Origin: Gammaproteobacteria bacterium
GTDB lineage: Bacteria; Pseudomonadota; Gammaproteobacteria; Thiohalomonadales; Thiohalomonadaceae
Length of the DNA: 7,112 nucleotides
Assembly (NCBI GenBank): GCA_015232955.1
Contig: JADFYS010000103.1
Coordinates: 1 to 7,112 of the forward strand
Direction of reading: 5' to 3'
The notes beneath the pieces are model-generated. The model was not told the DNA's origin. It saw only the letters and a program-made list of their open reading frames with translations, and made no database searches. Of this stretch, positions 1-5,762 are shown piece after piece. How positions within the stretch are numbered: the stretch's first letter is position 1; the number at the start of each line of letters is the position of its first letter. Both the position numbers and the translations under genes were made by a program.

Positions 1-81
1 AGTTGAAGTCGCCTCTTTGTTACAGGCCGTCAACAGGGGGAACAGGCTTAGAAAGAGTCCTGATAATAGTTTTTTTCTCAT
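1..81 (-). CDS. Putative lipoprotein, N-terminal part only (runs off the window)
   Basis: Reading leftward from an ATG at 81-79, 27 codons stay open to the window edge. They form a textbook lipoprotein signal peptide: a basic start (Met-Arg-Lys-Lys), a hydrophobic core rich in Leu and Phe (residues 5-17), and the lipobox Leu17-Thr18-Ala19-Cys20. Signal peptidase II would cleave before Cys20, which would be lipidated. Residue +2 is Asn rather than Asp, which by the E. coli Lol rule favours the outer membrane. The mature part then begins Asn-Lys-Glu-Ala-Thr-Ser-Thr and is cut off, so the function cannot be read. A weak GGA lies a short way upstream as a ribosome site. The gene is divergent from rsxA, about 530 nt away. 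Its class (lipoprotein) is well supported; its identity is unknown. Confidence 0.7.
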   Translation of the reverse strand, partial: MRKKLLSGLFLSLFPLLTACNKEATST

Positions 82-117
82 TCTTGATCCGAATATGATG
101 AGGTTGGGCAGATAAAG

Positions 118-146
118 AGGATAAGGGTAGGAGTTTCTTTATTCAA
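118..146 (-). promoter_or_regulatory. Possible sigma-70 promoter for the divergent lipoprotein gene
   Basis: On the minus strand a TTGAAT hexamer (146-141) and a TATCCT hexamer (123-118) are separated by exactly 17 nt. Each matches the consensus at four of six positions. Transcription would begin near position 111, giving a leader of about 30 nt before the lipoprotein ATG at 81. Spacing and placement are good, but the hexamers are ordinary matches and chance is possible. Confidence 0.35.
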
Positions 147-224
147 AAGCAAACCTTTGGAAGCATTGAAAGGAGAGTGTCTCGTCCAATGAGAACTCGC
201 CCCAGTTATTAATACGACACCCCG

Positions 225-268
225 AACGCAAGCGGCGTTAGCTGCTGCTATTCGGAGACGCAGCAACT
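225..268. other. Two adjacent stem-loops in the intergenic region
   Basis: The first hairpin is AACGC (225-229) pairing with GCGTT (235-239) around a 5-nt loop. The second, starting at the next base, is AGCTGCTGC (240-248) pairing with GCAGCAACT (260-268), with one C-A mismatch and an 11-nt loop. Neither is followed by a T-run on either strand, so they are not intrinsic terminators. They may be part of a structured transcript or a small repeat element, or may be chance. Confidence 0.3.
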
Positions 269-513
269 GTTCGACCCCTAAGCCGATTTACCGTAGAATA
301 GGTTCTGGATACTCAAGATAGGTAGCCACACAGATTCCGGTAGACCGATAAGCGCGGCTCTTCTCCGTGATGACTCTTTGAATAGAATCACTATTCTGCT
401 GACTTCATCGCTTGATTAGCCCCTCTTCCCGACTCCATGAACCTCGGCGTTTCCAAAGATTTTGGGTATATTTCTGCGCTCATAGCGGGAAGTGTCGTGT
501 CAGTTCTGCCTTT

Positions 514-531
514 AAAAACCCCCTATGGGGT
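514..531 (-). terminator. Weak intrinsic terminator-like hairpin reading leftward
   Basis: ACCCC (518-522) pairs with GGGGT (527-531) around a 4-nt loop. On the minus strand the stem is followed directly by a short T-run (complement of A514-A518), which is the layout of a small Rho-independent terminator. The stem has only five pairs and no leftward gene ends here. It could block antisense transcription leaving the rsxA region. On the plus strand it would be a hairpin about 85 nt before the rsxA start. Confidence 0.25.
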
Positions 532-615
532 CTTGCAACTCCGACCAGCCCCCTCTTCCCCCGTCCGTAGCAGAACCTTTTTTCAACGCTTAGAGAATCG
601 CAAAACGCCCTTACG

Positions 616-1194
616 ATGGTTGAATACGCACTCATTCTGGTTAGTACCATCCTGGTCAATAACTTTGTCCTGGTAAAATTCCTCGGTCTCTGCCCGTTTA
701 TGGGGGTGTCGCGTAAACTGGAGACCGCGATGGGGATGGGGATGGCCACCACCTTTGTCCTTACCCTCTCTTCCATTTGCAGCTATCTTGCCAACGAATA
801 CCTTCTCGCCCCACTCGGACTTGAGTATCTTCGCACCATCACCTTCATTCTGGTAATCGCTGTGGTGGTACAGTTCACCGAAATGGTAGTCCACAAGACC
901 AGCCCCCTCCTCTATCAGCTTCTTGGCATCTTTTTGCCCCTCATCACCACCAACTGCGCAGTCCTCGGAGTGGCTCTCCTCAACACCCAATCGCAACACA
1001 GCTTTATCCAGTCGGCGTTCTACGGCTTTGGTGCCGCCATCGGCTTTTCTCTGGTTCTGGTGCTCTTTGCCGCAATGCGTGAACGGATCATTGTCGCCGA
1101 TGTACCGCAGCCCTTCCGCGGCTCCGCCATCGCCCTCATCACCGCTGGACTGATGTCCCTCGCCTTTATGGGCTTTACGGGATTGGTAAAATGA
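616..1194 (+). CDS. rsxA: Electron transport complex subunit RsxA (RnfA)
   Basis: RsxA is an integral inner-membrane subunit of the Rnf/Rsx complex, which couples electron transfer between NADH and ferredoxin-type carriers to ion movement across the membrane. The 192 residues are almost entirely hydrophobic, with about six membrane segments (roughly 5-25, 38-58, 70-90, 100-120, 133-153, 170-190). Family hallmarks are VNNFVLVKFLGLCPFMGVS near residues 14-32, QFTEMVV at 86-92, IFLPLITTNCAVLG at 105-118 and the C-terminal ITAGLMSLAFMGF. Cys26 and Cys114 sit in the two conserved loops. In solved Rnf structures such cysteines of RnfA and RnfE jointly hold a 2Fe-2S cluster in the membrane. Length and start match E. 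coli RsxA (193 residues, from memory). The ATG lacks a good Shine-Dalgarno sequence, the nearest purine run (592-597) being too far away. The stop overlaps the rsxB start as ATGA. Confidence 0.97.
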   Translation: MVEYALILVSTILVNNFVLVKFLGLCPFMGVSRKLETAMGMGMATTFVLTLSSICSYLANEYLLAPLGLEYLRTITFILVIAVVVQFTEMVVHKTSPLLYQLLGIFLPLITTNCAVLGVALLNTQSQHSFIQSAFYGFGAAIGFSLVLVLFAAMRERIIVADVPQPFRGSAIALITAGLMSLAFMGFTGLVK

Positions 1195-1736
1195 TTACCG
1201 CAGTCGTCACCCTCTCTCTTCTCGCCCTTGTTTTTGGGGCCATCCTCGGCTATTCAGCGATCCGTTTTAAGGTTGAGAGTGATCCCATCGTCGAGCGCCT
1301 CGATGCCCTCCTCCCCCAGACACAGTGTGGTCAGTGCAGTTTCCCCGGTTGTCGCCCCTACGCTGAGGCGATTATCGCCGGAGAGGCGGATATCAACCGC
1401 TGCCCCCCGGGAGGGGAGGTGACCATTATCGCCATGGCCGATCTGTTGGGAGTTGAACCAAAATCGCTGGATCCGGATGCCGGCGAGATCTCCGGCCCGA
1501 CGCTGGCGGTGATCGATGAACAGACCTGTATCGGTTGTACCCTCTGTATTCAGGCGTGCCCGGTAGATGCGATTCTTGGTGCAGCGAAGCATATGCACAC
1601 GGTTATCGCCGCGGAGTGTACCGGCTGCGAACTCTGCCTCGAACCCTGCCCCGTCGACTGTATCACCATGGAGCCGGTCAAATGTGAACCGCGTCGCTGG
1701 AAGTGGCCACTGCCACTAGAGGAGAGTCGGGCATGA
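1191..1736 (+). CDS. rsxB: Electron transport complex subunit RsxB (RnfB), iron-sulfur protein
   Basis: RsxB is the polyferredoxin subunit that passes electrons between RsxC and the ferredoxin or SoxR side. One N-terminal membrane segment (residues 3-22) anchors it. The Fes/4Fe-4S domain has Cys46, Cys49, Cys54 and Cys71 in the typical CGQCSFPGC ... CPPGG arrangement. Two ferredoxin-type CxxCxxCxxxCP motifs follow: Cys113/116/119/123 and Cys143/146/149/153. All twelve ligands for three clusters are present. At 181 residues it is about 11 shorter than E. coli RsxB (from memory), the difference lying in the C-terminal tail after the conserved Trp-Lys-Trp. It begins in an ATGA overlap with rsxA, with only a weak GGGA upstream, so translation is probably coupled. 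It ends in an ATGA overlap with rsxC. Confidence 0.97.
   Translation: MITAVVTLSLLALVFGAILGYSAIRFKVESDPIVERLDALLPQTQCGQCSFPGCRPYAEAIIAGEADINRCPPGGEVTIIAMADLLGVEPKSLDPDAGEISGPTLAVIDEQTCIGCTLCIQACPVDAILGAAKHMHTVIAAECTGCELCLEPCPVDCITMEPVKCEPRRWKWPLPLEESRA
1718..1726 (+). promoter_or_regulatory. Ribosome binding site that fixes the rsxC start at 1733
   Basis: The purine stretch AGAGGAGAG ends 6 nt before the ATG at 1733. An in-frame GTG at 1703 would add ten residues but has no such site. Its product would not begin with the family's usual Met-Lys-Leu then FKGGVHP, so 1733 is preferred. Confidence 0.75.
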
Positions 1737-3373
1737 AGCTGAACTCACGCAAGCTCTGGAACTTTAAGGGGGGGGTTCACCCCGAGGGCCACAAATCCCT
1801 CTCTAACAGTAGTGCTATTAAGGATGCGAAGATCCCGTCAGTGCTGGTTCTTCCGCTGCAGCAACATATCGGTGCTGTCGCCAACCCACTGGTGGTGCCG
1901 GGGCAGAGGGTTCTTAAAGGTGAGCTGATCGCCCAGGGCGAGGGGATGGTCAGTGCCTCGCTCCATGCTCCGACCTCGGGCACCATTACCGCCATTGAAG
2001 AGCGCCCCATTCCTCACCCTTCGGGGCTTATGGACCTGTGTATTATCCTTGAAAGTGACCAAGAGGATCGCTGGTGTTCATTGAACCCGATTGAAGATCC
2101 CCTCCAGCTTGACGCCGATGCCATCCGTGAGGCGATCCGCGCCGCGGGTATCGTCGGTCTCGGGGGTGCCGGCTTCCCCGCCCATGTCAAACTCAACCCC
2201 GGTGCCCACACCGAGGTCGATACCCTGATCATTAATGGCGCCGAGTGTGAACCCTATATCACCTGCGATGACCGTCTGATGCGCGAGCGGGCAGAGTCAA
2301 TTCTCTGCGGTATAGAGATTATGGCTCGGGCCATCTCGGCCCATCACATCCTGATTGGGGTAGAGGACAACAAACCGGAGGCGATCGCCGCCCTCAACCG
2401 GGCACTGCAGCACCACAAACAGAGCCGCATCGAGATAGTGACCGTACCAACGCTCTATCCCACGGGGGGGGAGCGCCAACTCATCAAGGTTCTCACTGGA
2501 AAAGAGGTCCCGACACAGGGGATCCCTCTTGATATCGGTATTGTCTGTCATAATGTCGCCACTGCTGCCCGGGTGGAACAAGCGGTGGTTCACGGTCGCC
2601 CCCTTATCAGCCGGGTGGTCACCGTAAGTGGCGAGGCGATCCCCCGTCCCGGCAACTATGAGGTGCTGTTTGGAACACCAATGGCGGATCTTATTGCAGA
2701 GGCGGGAGGGACTATCGACCAACAGCCCGCAACCATCATTATGGGAGGTCCGATGATGGGGCTGCCTGTGACCGATAGCGCTACCCCTGTCACCAAGACC
2801 TGCAACTGCCTTCTGATTCAACCGGTTCAACCCCGGCCAACGCTACATCAACCCTGTATTCGCTGTGGAGAGTGCGCCATCAGCTGTCCGGCGCAGCTCC
2901 AGCCTCAGCAGCTCTACTGGCACGCCCGTGCCAAGGAGTTTGACAAGGTTCAGGATGAGCACCTCTTTGACTGCATTGAGTGTGGCTGCTGCTCCTGGGT
3001 CTGCCCGTCACAGATCCCTCTGGTCCACTACTTCCGTTTCGCCAAAGCGGAGATCTGGAGTCAGGAGAGAGAGAAGGCCGCCGCCGACATTGCGCGGGAA
3101 CGACATGAGTTCCGCCAGCTGCGCATTGAGCGCGAAAAAGCGGAGCGGGCCGAACTGATGAAGCGCAAAAAGGCGGCTTTGGCCAAAAAGAAGAAGAGTG
3201 GCGTCAGTGGTAGCAAAGAGTCCATCGCTGCAGCGGTAGAACGAACCAAAGCAAAAAAGGCGGCTCTTGCCGCCAAAGAGGCGAAGGCCGCAACCGAGCC
3301 ATCCGCCCCGCCAACACCTCCCCCCGACGCGACCGAAAACAGAACCGATGAGGGAGAACAGCGTGAGATTTAG
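1733..3373 (+). CDS. rsxC: Electron transport complex subunit RsxC (RnfC), short form
   Basis: RsxC is the peripheral cytoplasmic subunit that binds NADH and FMN and feeds electrons to RsxB. The 546 residues run as follows. The N-terminal RnfC barrel begins with FKGGVHP (11-17). The nucleotide/flavin domain carries GLGGAGFPAHVKL (142-154), INGAECEPY (167-175) and YPTGGERQL (242-250). Two 4Fe-4S motifs follow: Cys375/378/381/385 and Cys414/417/420/424. The tail (about 440-520) is rich in Lys, Arg, Glu and Ala, probably helical or coiled coil, and ends in a Pro/Thr-rich stretch. E. coli RsxC is about 740 residues because of long Ala/Lys-rich C-terminal repeats; here the tail is much shorter. 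The gene contains two runs of eight G (1768-1775 and 2464-2471), both encoding conserved Gly-Gly pairs. It overlaps rsxB by ATGA. Its last bases contain the GTG of a mini-ORF leading into rsxD. Confidence 0.97.
   Translation: MKLNSRKLWNFKGGVHPEGHKSLSNSSAIKDAKIPSVLVLPLQQHIGAVANPLVVPGQRVLKGELIAQGEGMVSASLHAPTSGTITAIEERPIPHPSGLMDLCIILESDQEDRWCSLNPIEDPLQLDADAIREAIRAAGIVGLGGAGFPAHVKLNPGAHTEVDTLIINGAECEPYITCDDRLMRERAESILCGIEIMARAISAHHILIGVEDNKPEAIAALNRALQHHKQSRIEIVTVPTLYPTGGERQLIKVLTGKEVPTQGIPLDIGIVCHNVATAARVEQAVVHGRPLISRVVTVSGEAIPRPGNYEVLFGTPMADLIAEAGGTIDQQPATIIMGGPMMGLPVTDSATPVTKTCNCLLIQPVQPRPTLHQPCIRCGECAISCPAQLQPQQLYWHARAKEFDKVQDEHLFDCIECGCCSWVCPSQIPLVHYFRFAKAEIWSQEREKAAADIARERHEFRQLRIEREKAERAELMKRKKAALAKKKKSGVSGSKESIAAAVERTKAKKAALAAKEAKAATEPSAPPTPPPDATENRTDEGEQREI
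3351..3356 (+). promoter_or_regulatory. Ribosome binding site ahead of the mini-ORF between rsxC and rsxD
   Basis: AGGGAG lies 6 nt before the GTG at 3363, close to ideal spacing. The rsxD ATG at 3419 has no comparable purine run just upstream. This suggests that ribosomes load or stay on at the mini-ORF rather than at rsxD itself. Confidence 0.5.
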
Positions 3374-3422
3374 CACTATAACACCGCCTATCCGATTCCC
3401 TCTCTGGACCCTTGTGACATGA
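3363..3422 (+). CDS. Possible 19-codon leader ORF coupling rsxC to rsxD
   Basis: A GTG inside the end of rsxC (different frame) opens a 19-codon frame, MRFSTITPPIRFPLWTLVT when GTG is read as Met. Its TGA stop (3420-3422) overlaps the rsxD ATG (3419-3421) as ATGA. It has a well-placed AGGGAG ribosome site. With it, every gene junction of the operon becomes an overlap, which is why I list it. The peptide has a hydrophobic/aromatic second half and no family I recognise. It may be a translated coupling leader for rsxD, or the relic of an older rsxD N-terminus put out of frame. The rsxD start at 3419 aligns well with E. coli RsxD, which favours a leader over a frameshift error. Existence as a made peptide is unproven. 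Confidence 0.4.
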   Translation: MRFSTITPPIRFPLWTLVT

Positions 3423-4471
3423 TCCCTCATCAACCCCTCAGCTCCCCTCATCAGCACGGTTCGGCAGCCCTGGATCGGGTGATGATAGCGGTCTCTATCG
3501 CCCTGATTCCGGCGTTCATCACCCATTTCACTCTTTTTGGTTGGGGCATCATCACCAATCTGCTTATCACCATTCCCGCCGCACTGGGCAGTGAGGCGTT
3601 GGCACTCTGGCTGCGCCGACGCCCCATCCTGCCGACACTCGCCGATAACAGCGCTCTGGTGACCGCCCTCCTGCTCGCCCTGATCCTCCCTCCCCTCTCC
3701 CCGTGGTGGCTGCTGGTCACCGGGGCGGTTGCCGCGATCCTCTTTGCAAAACAGATCTACGGCGGCCTCGGTTATAACCCCTTTAATCCGGCGATGGTCG
3801 GCTTTGTCGTCCTTCTCATCTCTTTTCCGATAGAGATGACCAGTTGGCAGGCCCCACTCGTCAATAGTGACCACCCACTCACCATCATCGCTGCCCTCAA
3901 TTGGGTCCTCTTTGGCGAGCTTCCTCCGGGGATCCTCTTCGACAGTATGACGATGGCGACCCCTCTTGATCACCTGAAGACAGAGCTAAGTCTCCACCAC
4001 ACCATTAGTGAAGTCCGCACAGACGGTACCATTTTCGGGGTAGTTGCCGGTGCAAGTTGGGAGTGGATCAATCTCGCGATTCTTGCTGGTGGCCTCTGGC
4101 TACTACAGCAGCGAGTGATTCGCTGGCATGTCCCGGTTGCACTTCTCGGTACCCTCGCCCTCATCTCCACCCTGTTTTATCTGATTAATCCCGAGATCTA
4201 TGCCGATCCCCTGTTTCACCTTGGCGGTGGCGGTGCAGTTCTCGGTGCCTTTTTTATCGCCACCGATCCGGTCTCTGGCGCCACCAGCCCCAAGGGTCGC
4301 CTGATATTTGGCGCCGGCGCCGGGCTGCTGATCTATCTCATACGGGTTTGGGGCGGTTTTCCCGACGGTGTCGCCTTTGCGGTGTTGCTGATGAATATGG
4401 CAGCCCCCACCATTGATCACTATACCCAGCCCCGGGTAGCGGGGCATCAGCGTGGAGAGATGCATAGATAA
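3419..4471 (+). CDS. rsxD: Electron transport complex subunit RsxD (RnfD)
   Basis: RsxD is a multi-pass inner-membrane subunit, homologous to NqrB, that carries a covalently bound FMN and lies on the ion-coupled electron path. The 350 residues match E. coli RsxD in length (352, from memory) and show about nine or ten hydrophobic segments. Hallmarks are GWG at 41-43, DNSALVTALLLA at 76-87, KQIYGGLGYNPFNPAMVGF at 111-129, ATDPVSGATSPKGRLIFG at 281-298 and GGFPDGVAFAVLLMN at 312-326. In DSMTMATPLD (175-184), Thr181 fits the flavin-attachment threonine, which would be modified by an ApbE-type flavin transferase encoded elsewhere. The start at 3419 places SSP at residues 8-10, as in E. coli, but has no clear ribosome site; coupling to the preceding mini-ORF is likely. 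The TAA overlaps the rsxG ATG by one base. Confidence 0.96.
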   Translation: MIPHQPLSSPHQHGSAALDRVMIAVSIALIPAFITHFTLFGWGIITNLLITIPAALGSEALALWLRRRPILPTLADNSALVTALLLALILPPLSPWWLLVTGAVAAILFAKQIYGGLGYNPFNPAMVGFVVLLISFPIEMTSWQAPLVNSDHPLTIIAALNWVLFGELPPGILFDSMTMATPLDHLKTELSLHHTISEVRTDGTIFGVVAGASWEWINLAILAGGLWLLQQRVIRWHVPVALLGTLALISTLFYLINPEIYADPLFHLGGGGAVLGAFFIATDPVSGATSPKGRLIFGAGAGLLIYLIRVWGGFPDGVAFAVLLMNMAAPTIDHYTQPRVAGHQRGEMHR

Positions 4472-5112
4472 TGAAAGCTATGATGCGTAATATCGCTATC
4501 GGGGGCGTTCTCCTCGCCCTCTTTGCGATGGTCGGTACCGGACTGGTCAGTGCCACCTACCTTCTGACCAAGGATCAGATCGCCGAAAATGAGAAACAGC
4601 GCCTGCTTGGCAGTATTAACGCCCTCCTCCCCGCCTCGGCCTATGACAACGCCATTGAGCAGGATCTGATCTTTATCCGCGATCCGATCATTAGCGGCAA
4701 GGAGGAGATCCCGGTCTACCGTGCACGCAATGGTGAAGAGGATGTCGCCGCAATTATCGGAGCCATCGCCCCTGACGGTTATGCCGGGCCGATTAAGCTC
4801 CTTATCGGCATTCGTGTCAGTGGTGAGATTACCGGAGTTCGGGTCATTAGCCACCACGAAACCCCGGGGCTGGGGGATGCAATCGAGATCGACCGCTCTG
4901 ACTGGCTCCTCTCCTTTATCGGCAAATCCCTCTCCTCTCTCACTGAGGCGGAGTGGGCGGTAAAGAAAGATGGTGGCGTCTTTGATCAATTCACCGGAGC
5001 AACCATCACCCCAAGAATTGTCGTTAAATCGGTGCACAACACCCTGCTCTATTTTCAAAAAAACAGAAAACGGCTATTTGAGAGTCCGGCTTACCAGGGA
5101 GAGGCAACATGA
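4471..5112 (+). CDS. rsxG: Electron transport complex subunit RsxG (RnfG), FMN-binding
   Basis: RsxG is a periplasm-facing flavoprotein held by one N-terminal membrane helix (about residues 8-30), homologous to NqrC, and takes part in the flavin relay across the membrane. The 213 residues compare with 206 in E. coli (from memory). The FMN-binding domain shows SHHETPGLGD (127-136) and the flavinylation motif Asp172-Gln-Phe-Thr-Gly-Ala-Thr178, in which Thr178 is the expected site of covalent FMN. The start overlaps the rsxD stop (TAATG), with GGAGAGA at 4454-4460 as ribosome site. In-frame ATGs at 4480 and 4483 are possible alternatives, but 4471 is supported by the junction. The stop overlaps rsxE as ATGA. 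A run of seven A near the 3' end forms an A-AAA-AAC heptamer in frame (see rejected items). Confidence 0.96.
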   Translation: MKAMMRNIAIGGVLLALFAMVGTGLVSATYLLTKDQIAENEKQRLLGSINALLPASAYDNAIEQDLIFIRDPIISGKEEIPVYRARNGEEDVAAIIGAIAPDGYAGPIKLLIGIRVSGEITGVRVISHHETPGLGDAIEIDRSDWLLSFIGKSLSSLTEAEWAVKKDGGVFDQFTGATITPRIVVKSVHNTLLYFQKNRKRLFESPAYQGEAT

Positions 5113-5762
5113 GCTACATCAGTTACCGTCAACTTATCGCCGACGGTATGTGGCACAATAATGTCGCCTTTGTCCAGATCCTCGGCCTCTGCCCCCTCCT
5201 TGCGGTCAGCTCTACCGCCATTAACGGCCTCGGGTTGGGGATCGCCACTACCCTCGTGCTTATCGCTTCCAACCTTACCGTCTCGGTGATCCGCAACTGG
5301 GTACGGCCAGAGATCCGTATCCCGGTCTTTGTGATGATTATCGCCTCTTTTGTCACCGCGATTGAGCTGTCGATGAGTGCCTGGTTCTACGATCTCTATC
5401 GCGTCCTCGGCATTTTCATCCCCCTTATTGTCACCAACTGCGCCATCCTCGGCCGGGCCGAGGCGTTCGCCTCCCGCAACGATATTCCCCACTCACTGGT
5501 GGACGGAGCAGCCATGGGGATCGGTTTTACCGTCCCCCTCGTCCTACTGGGGGCGATGCGCGAGATCACCGGCTTTGGTACCCTCTTTGCGCAAGCTGAT
5601 CTGATGTTCGGCCCCTCTGCCCACTGGCTCACCCTCAACCTGTTTGATGACTATGGAGGGTTTCTCCTCTCCATTCTCCCTCCAGGGGCGTTTATCGGCC
5701 TGGGTCTGCTCATCGCCCTGAAAAATGTAATTGATCATAAGCGGGCAGAAAACAGGCGCTAG
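5109..5762 (+). CDS. rsxE: Electron transport complex subunit RsxE (RnfE)
   Basis: RsxE is the second integral membrane subunit and a paralogue of RsxA with opposite topology. The shared pattern is visible: WHNNVAFVQILGLCPLLAVS (15-34) matches the RsxA segment around its Cys26, and IFIPLIVTNCAILGRAEAF (102-120) matches the RsxA segment around Cys114. Cys28 and Cys111 are the likely partners in the intramembrane 2Fe-2S site shared with RsxA. LLGAMREITGFGTLF (146-160) and ILPPGAFIGLGLL (189-201) are further family signatures. At 217 residues it lacks the roughly 14-residue C-terminal extension of E. coli RsxE (from memory). A strong purine run, AGGGAGAGG (5096-5104), lies ahead of the ATG, which overlaps the rsxG stop. 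Its TAG shares the CTAG at 5759-5762 with the stop of the convergent DUF3025 gene. It is the last gene of the operon; no nth gene follows. Confidence 0.96.
   Translation: MSYISYRQLIADGMWHNNVAFVQILGLCPLLAVSSTAINGLGLGIATTLVLIASNLTVSVIRNWVRPEIRIPVFVMIIASFVTAIELSMSAWFYDLYRVLGIFIPLIVTNCAILGRAEAFASRNDIPHSLVDGAAMGIGFTVPLVLLGAMREITGFGTLFAQADLMFGPSAHWLTLNLFDDYGGFLLSILPPGAFIGLGLLIALKNVIDHKRAENRR

Larger units (their letters stand above)
82..615. other. Intergenic region without a convincing gene, between the divergent lipoprotein gene and rsxA
   Basis: This stretch of about 530 nt has no open frame that looks like a protein and no tRNA that I can fold. It contains several small inverted repeats: 154-172 (CCTTT/AAAGG), 177-181 with 216-220 (GTGTC/GACAC), 225-239, 240-268, 380-396 (GAATAG/CTATTC, 5-nt loop) and 518-531. 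A TAGAAT (294-299) and a TATATT (467-472) could be -10 hexamers for the rsx operon, but neither has a good -35 at 16-18 nt, so no rsx promoter is called. The C-rich motif AGCCCCTCTTCCC at 418-430 recurs with one extra C at 547-560. The region must hold the rsx promoter unless transcription comes from further upstream, which the divergent lipoprotein gene makes unlikely. Confidence 0.6.

Noticed and set aside
225..260. Resemblance to the 3' end of an integron attC site (GCGTTAGCTGC).
   Set aside because: The GTTRRRY core is not met (GTTAGCT has C at an R position) and no matching RYYYAAC end is found upstream.
78..266. 62-codon minus-strand frame with a stretch resembling the start of a short-chain dehydrogenase (VVLITGAS).
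   Set aside because: No family context continues after the match, it has no ribosome site, and it overlaps the better-supported lipoprotein start and its possible promoter.
260..290. GTTCGACCCC, which looks like a tRNA T-loop.
   Set aside because: The flanking bases do not form a 5-bp T-stem, and no acceptor or anticodon stem can be placed around it.
1703..1732. Upstream GTG start for rsxC, adding ten residues.
   Set aside because: The ATG at 1733 has an AGAGGAGAG site 6 nt upstream and an ATGA overlap with rsxB like the other junctions.
3424..3453. CCCTCATCA repeated 21 nt apart at the start of rsxD (Pro-His-Gln twice).
   Set aside because: Only nine bases match before the copies diverge, too little to call a duplication; a SSP segment near residue 8 is expected in RsxD.
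3008..3973. Long (321-codon) minus-strand open frame across the end of rsxC and the start of rsxD.
   Set aside because: It lies wholly antisense to two well-conserved genes; its low-complexity Gly/Asp/Arg-rich translation is what the opposite strand of such codons gives.
4310..4321. Perfect 12-nt palindrome GGCGCCGGCGCC inside rsxD.
   Set aside because: It encodes a conserved Gly/Ala-rich membrane segment with G/C-ending codons, so it is explained by coding.
5056..5064. A-AAA-AAC slippery heptamer in the rsxG frame, as used for programmed -1 frameshifting.
   Set aside because: The -1 frame stops after about five codons and would only shorten the RsxG tail; no stimulating structure is apparent, and an Lys-Asn pair after Gln explains the bases.
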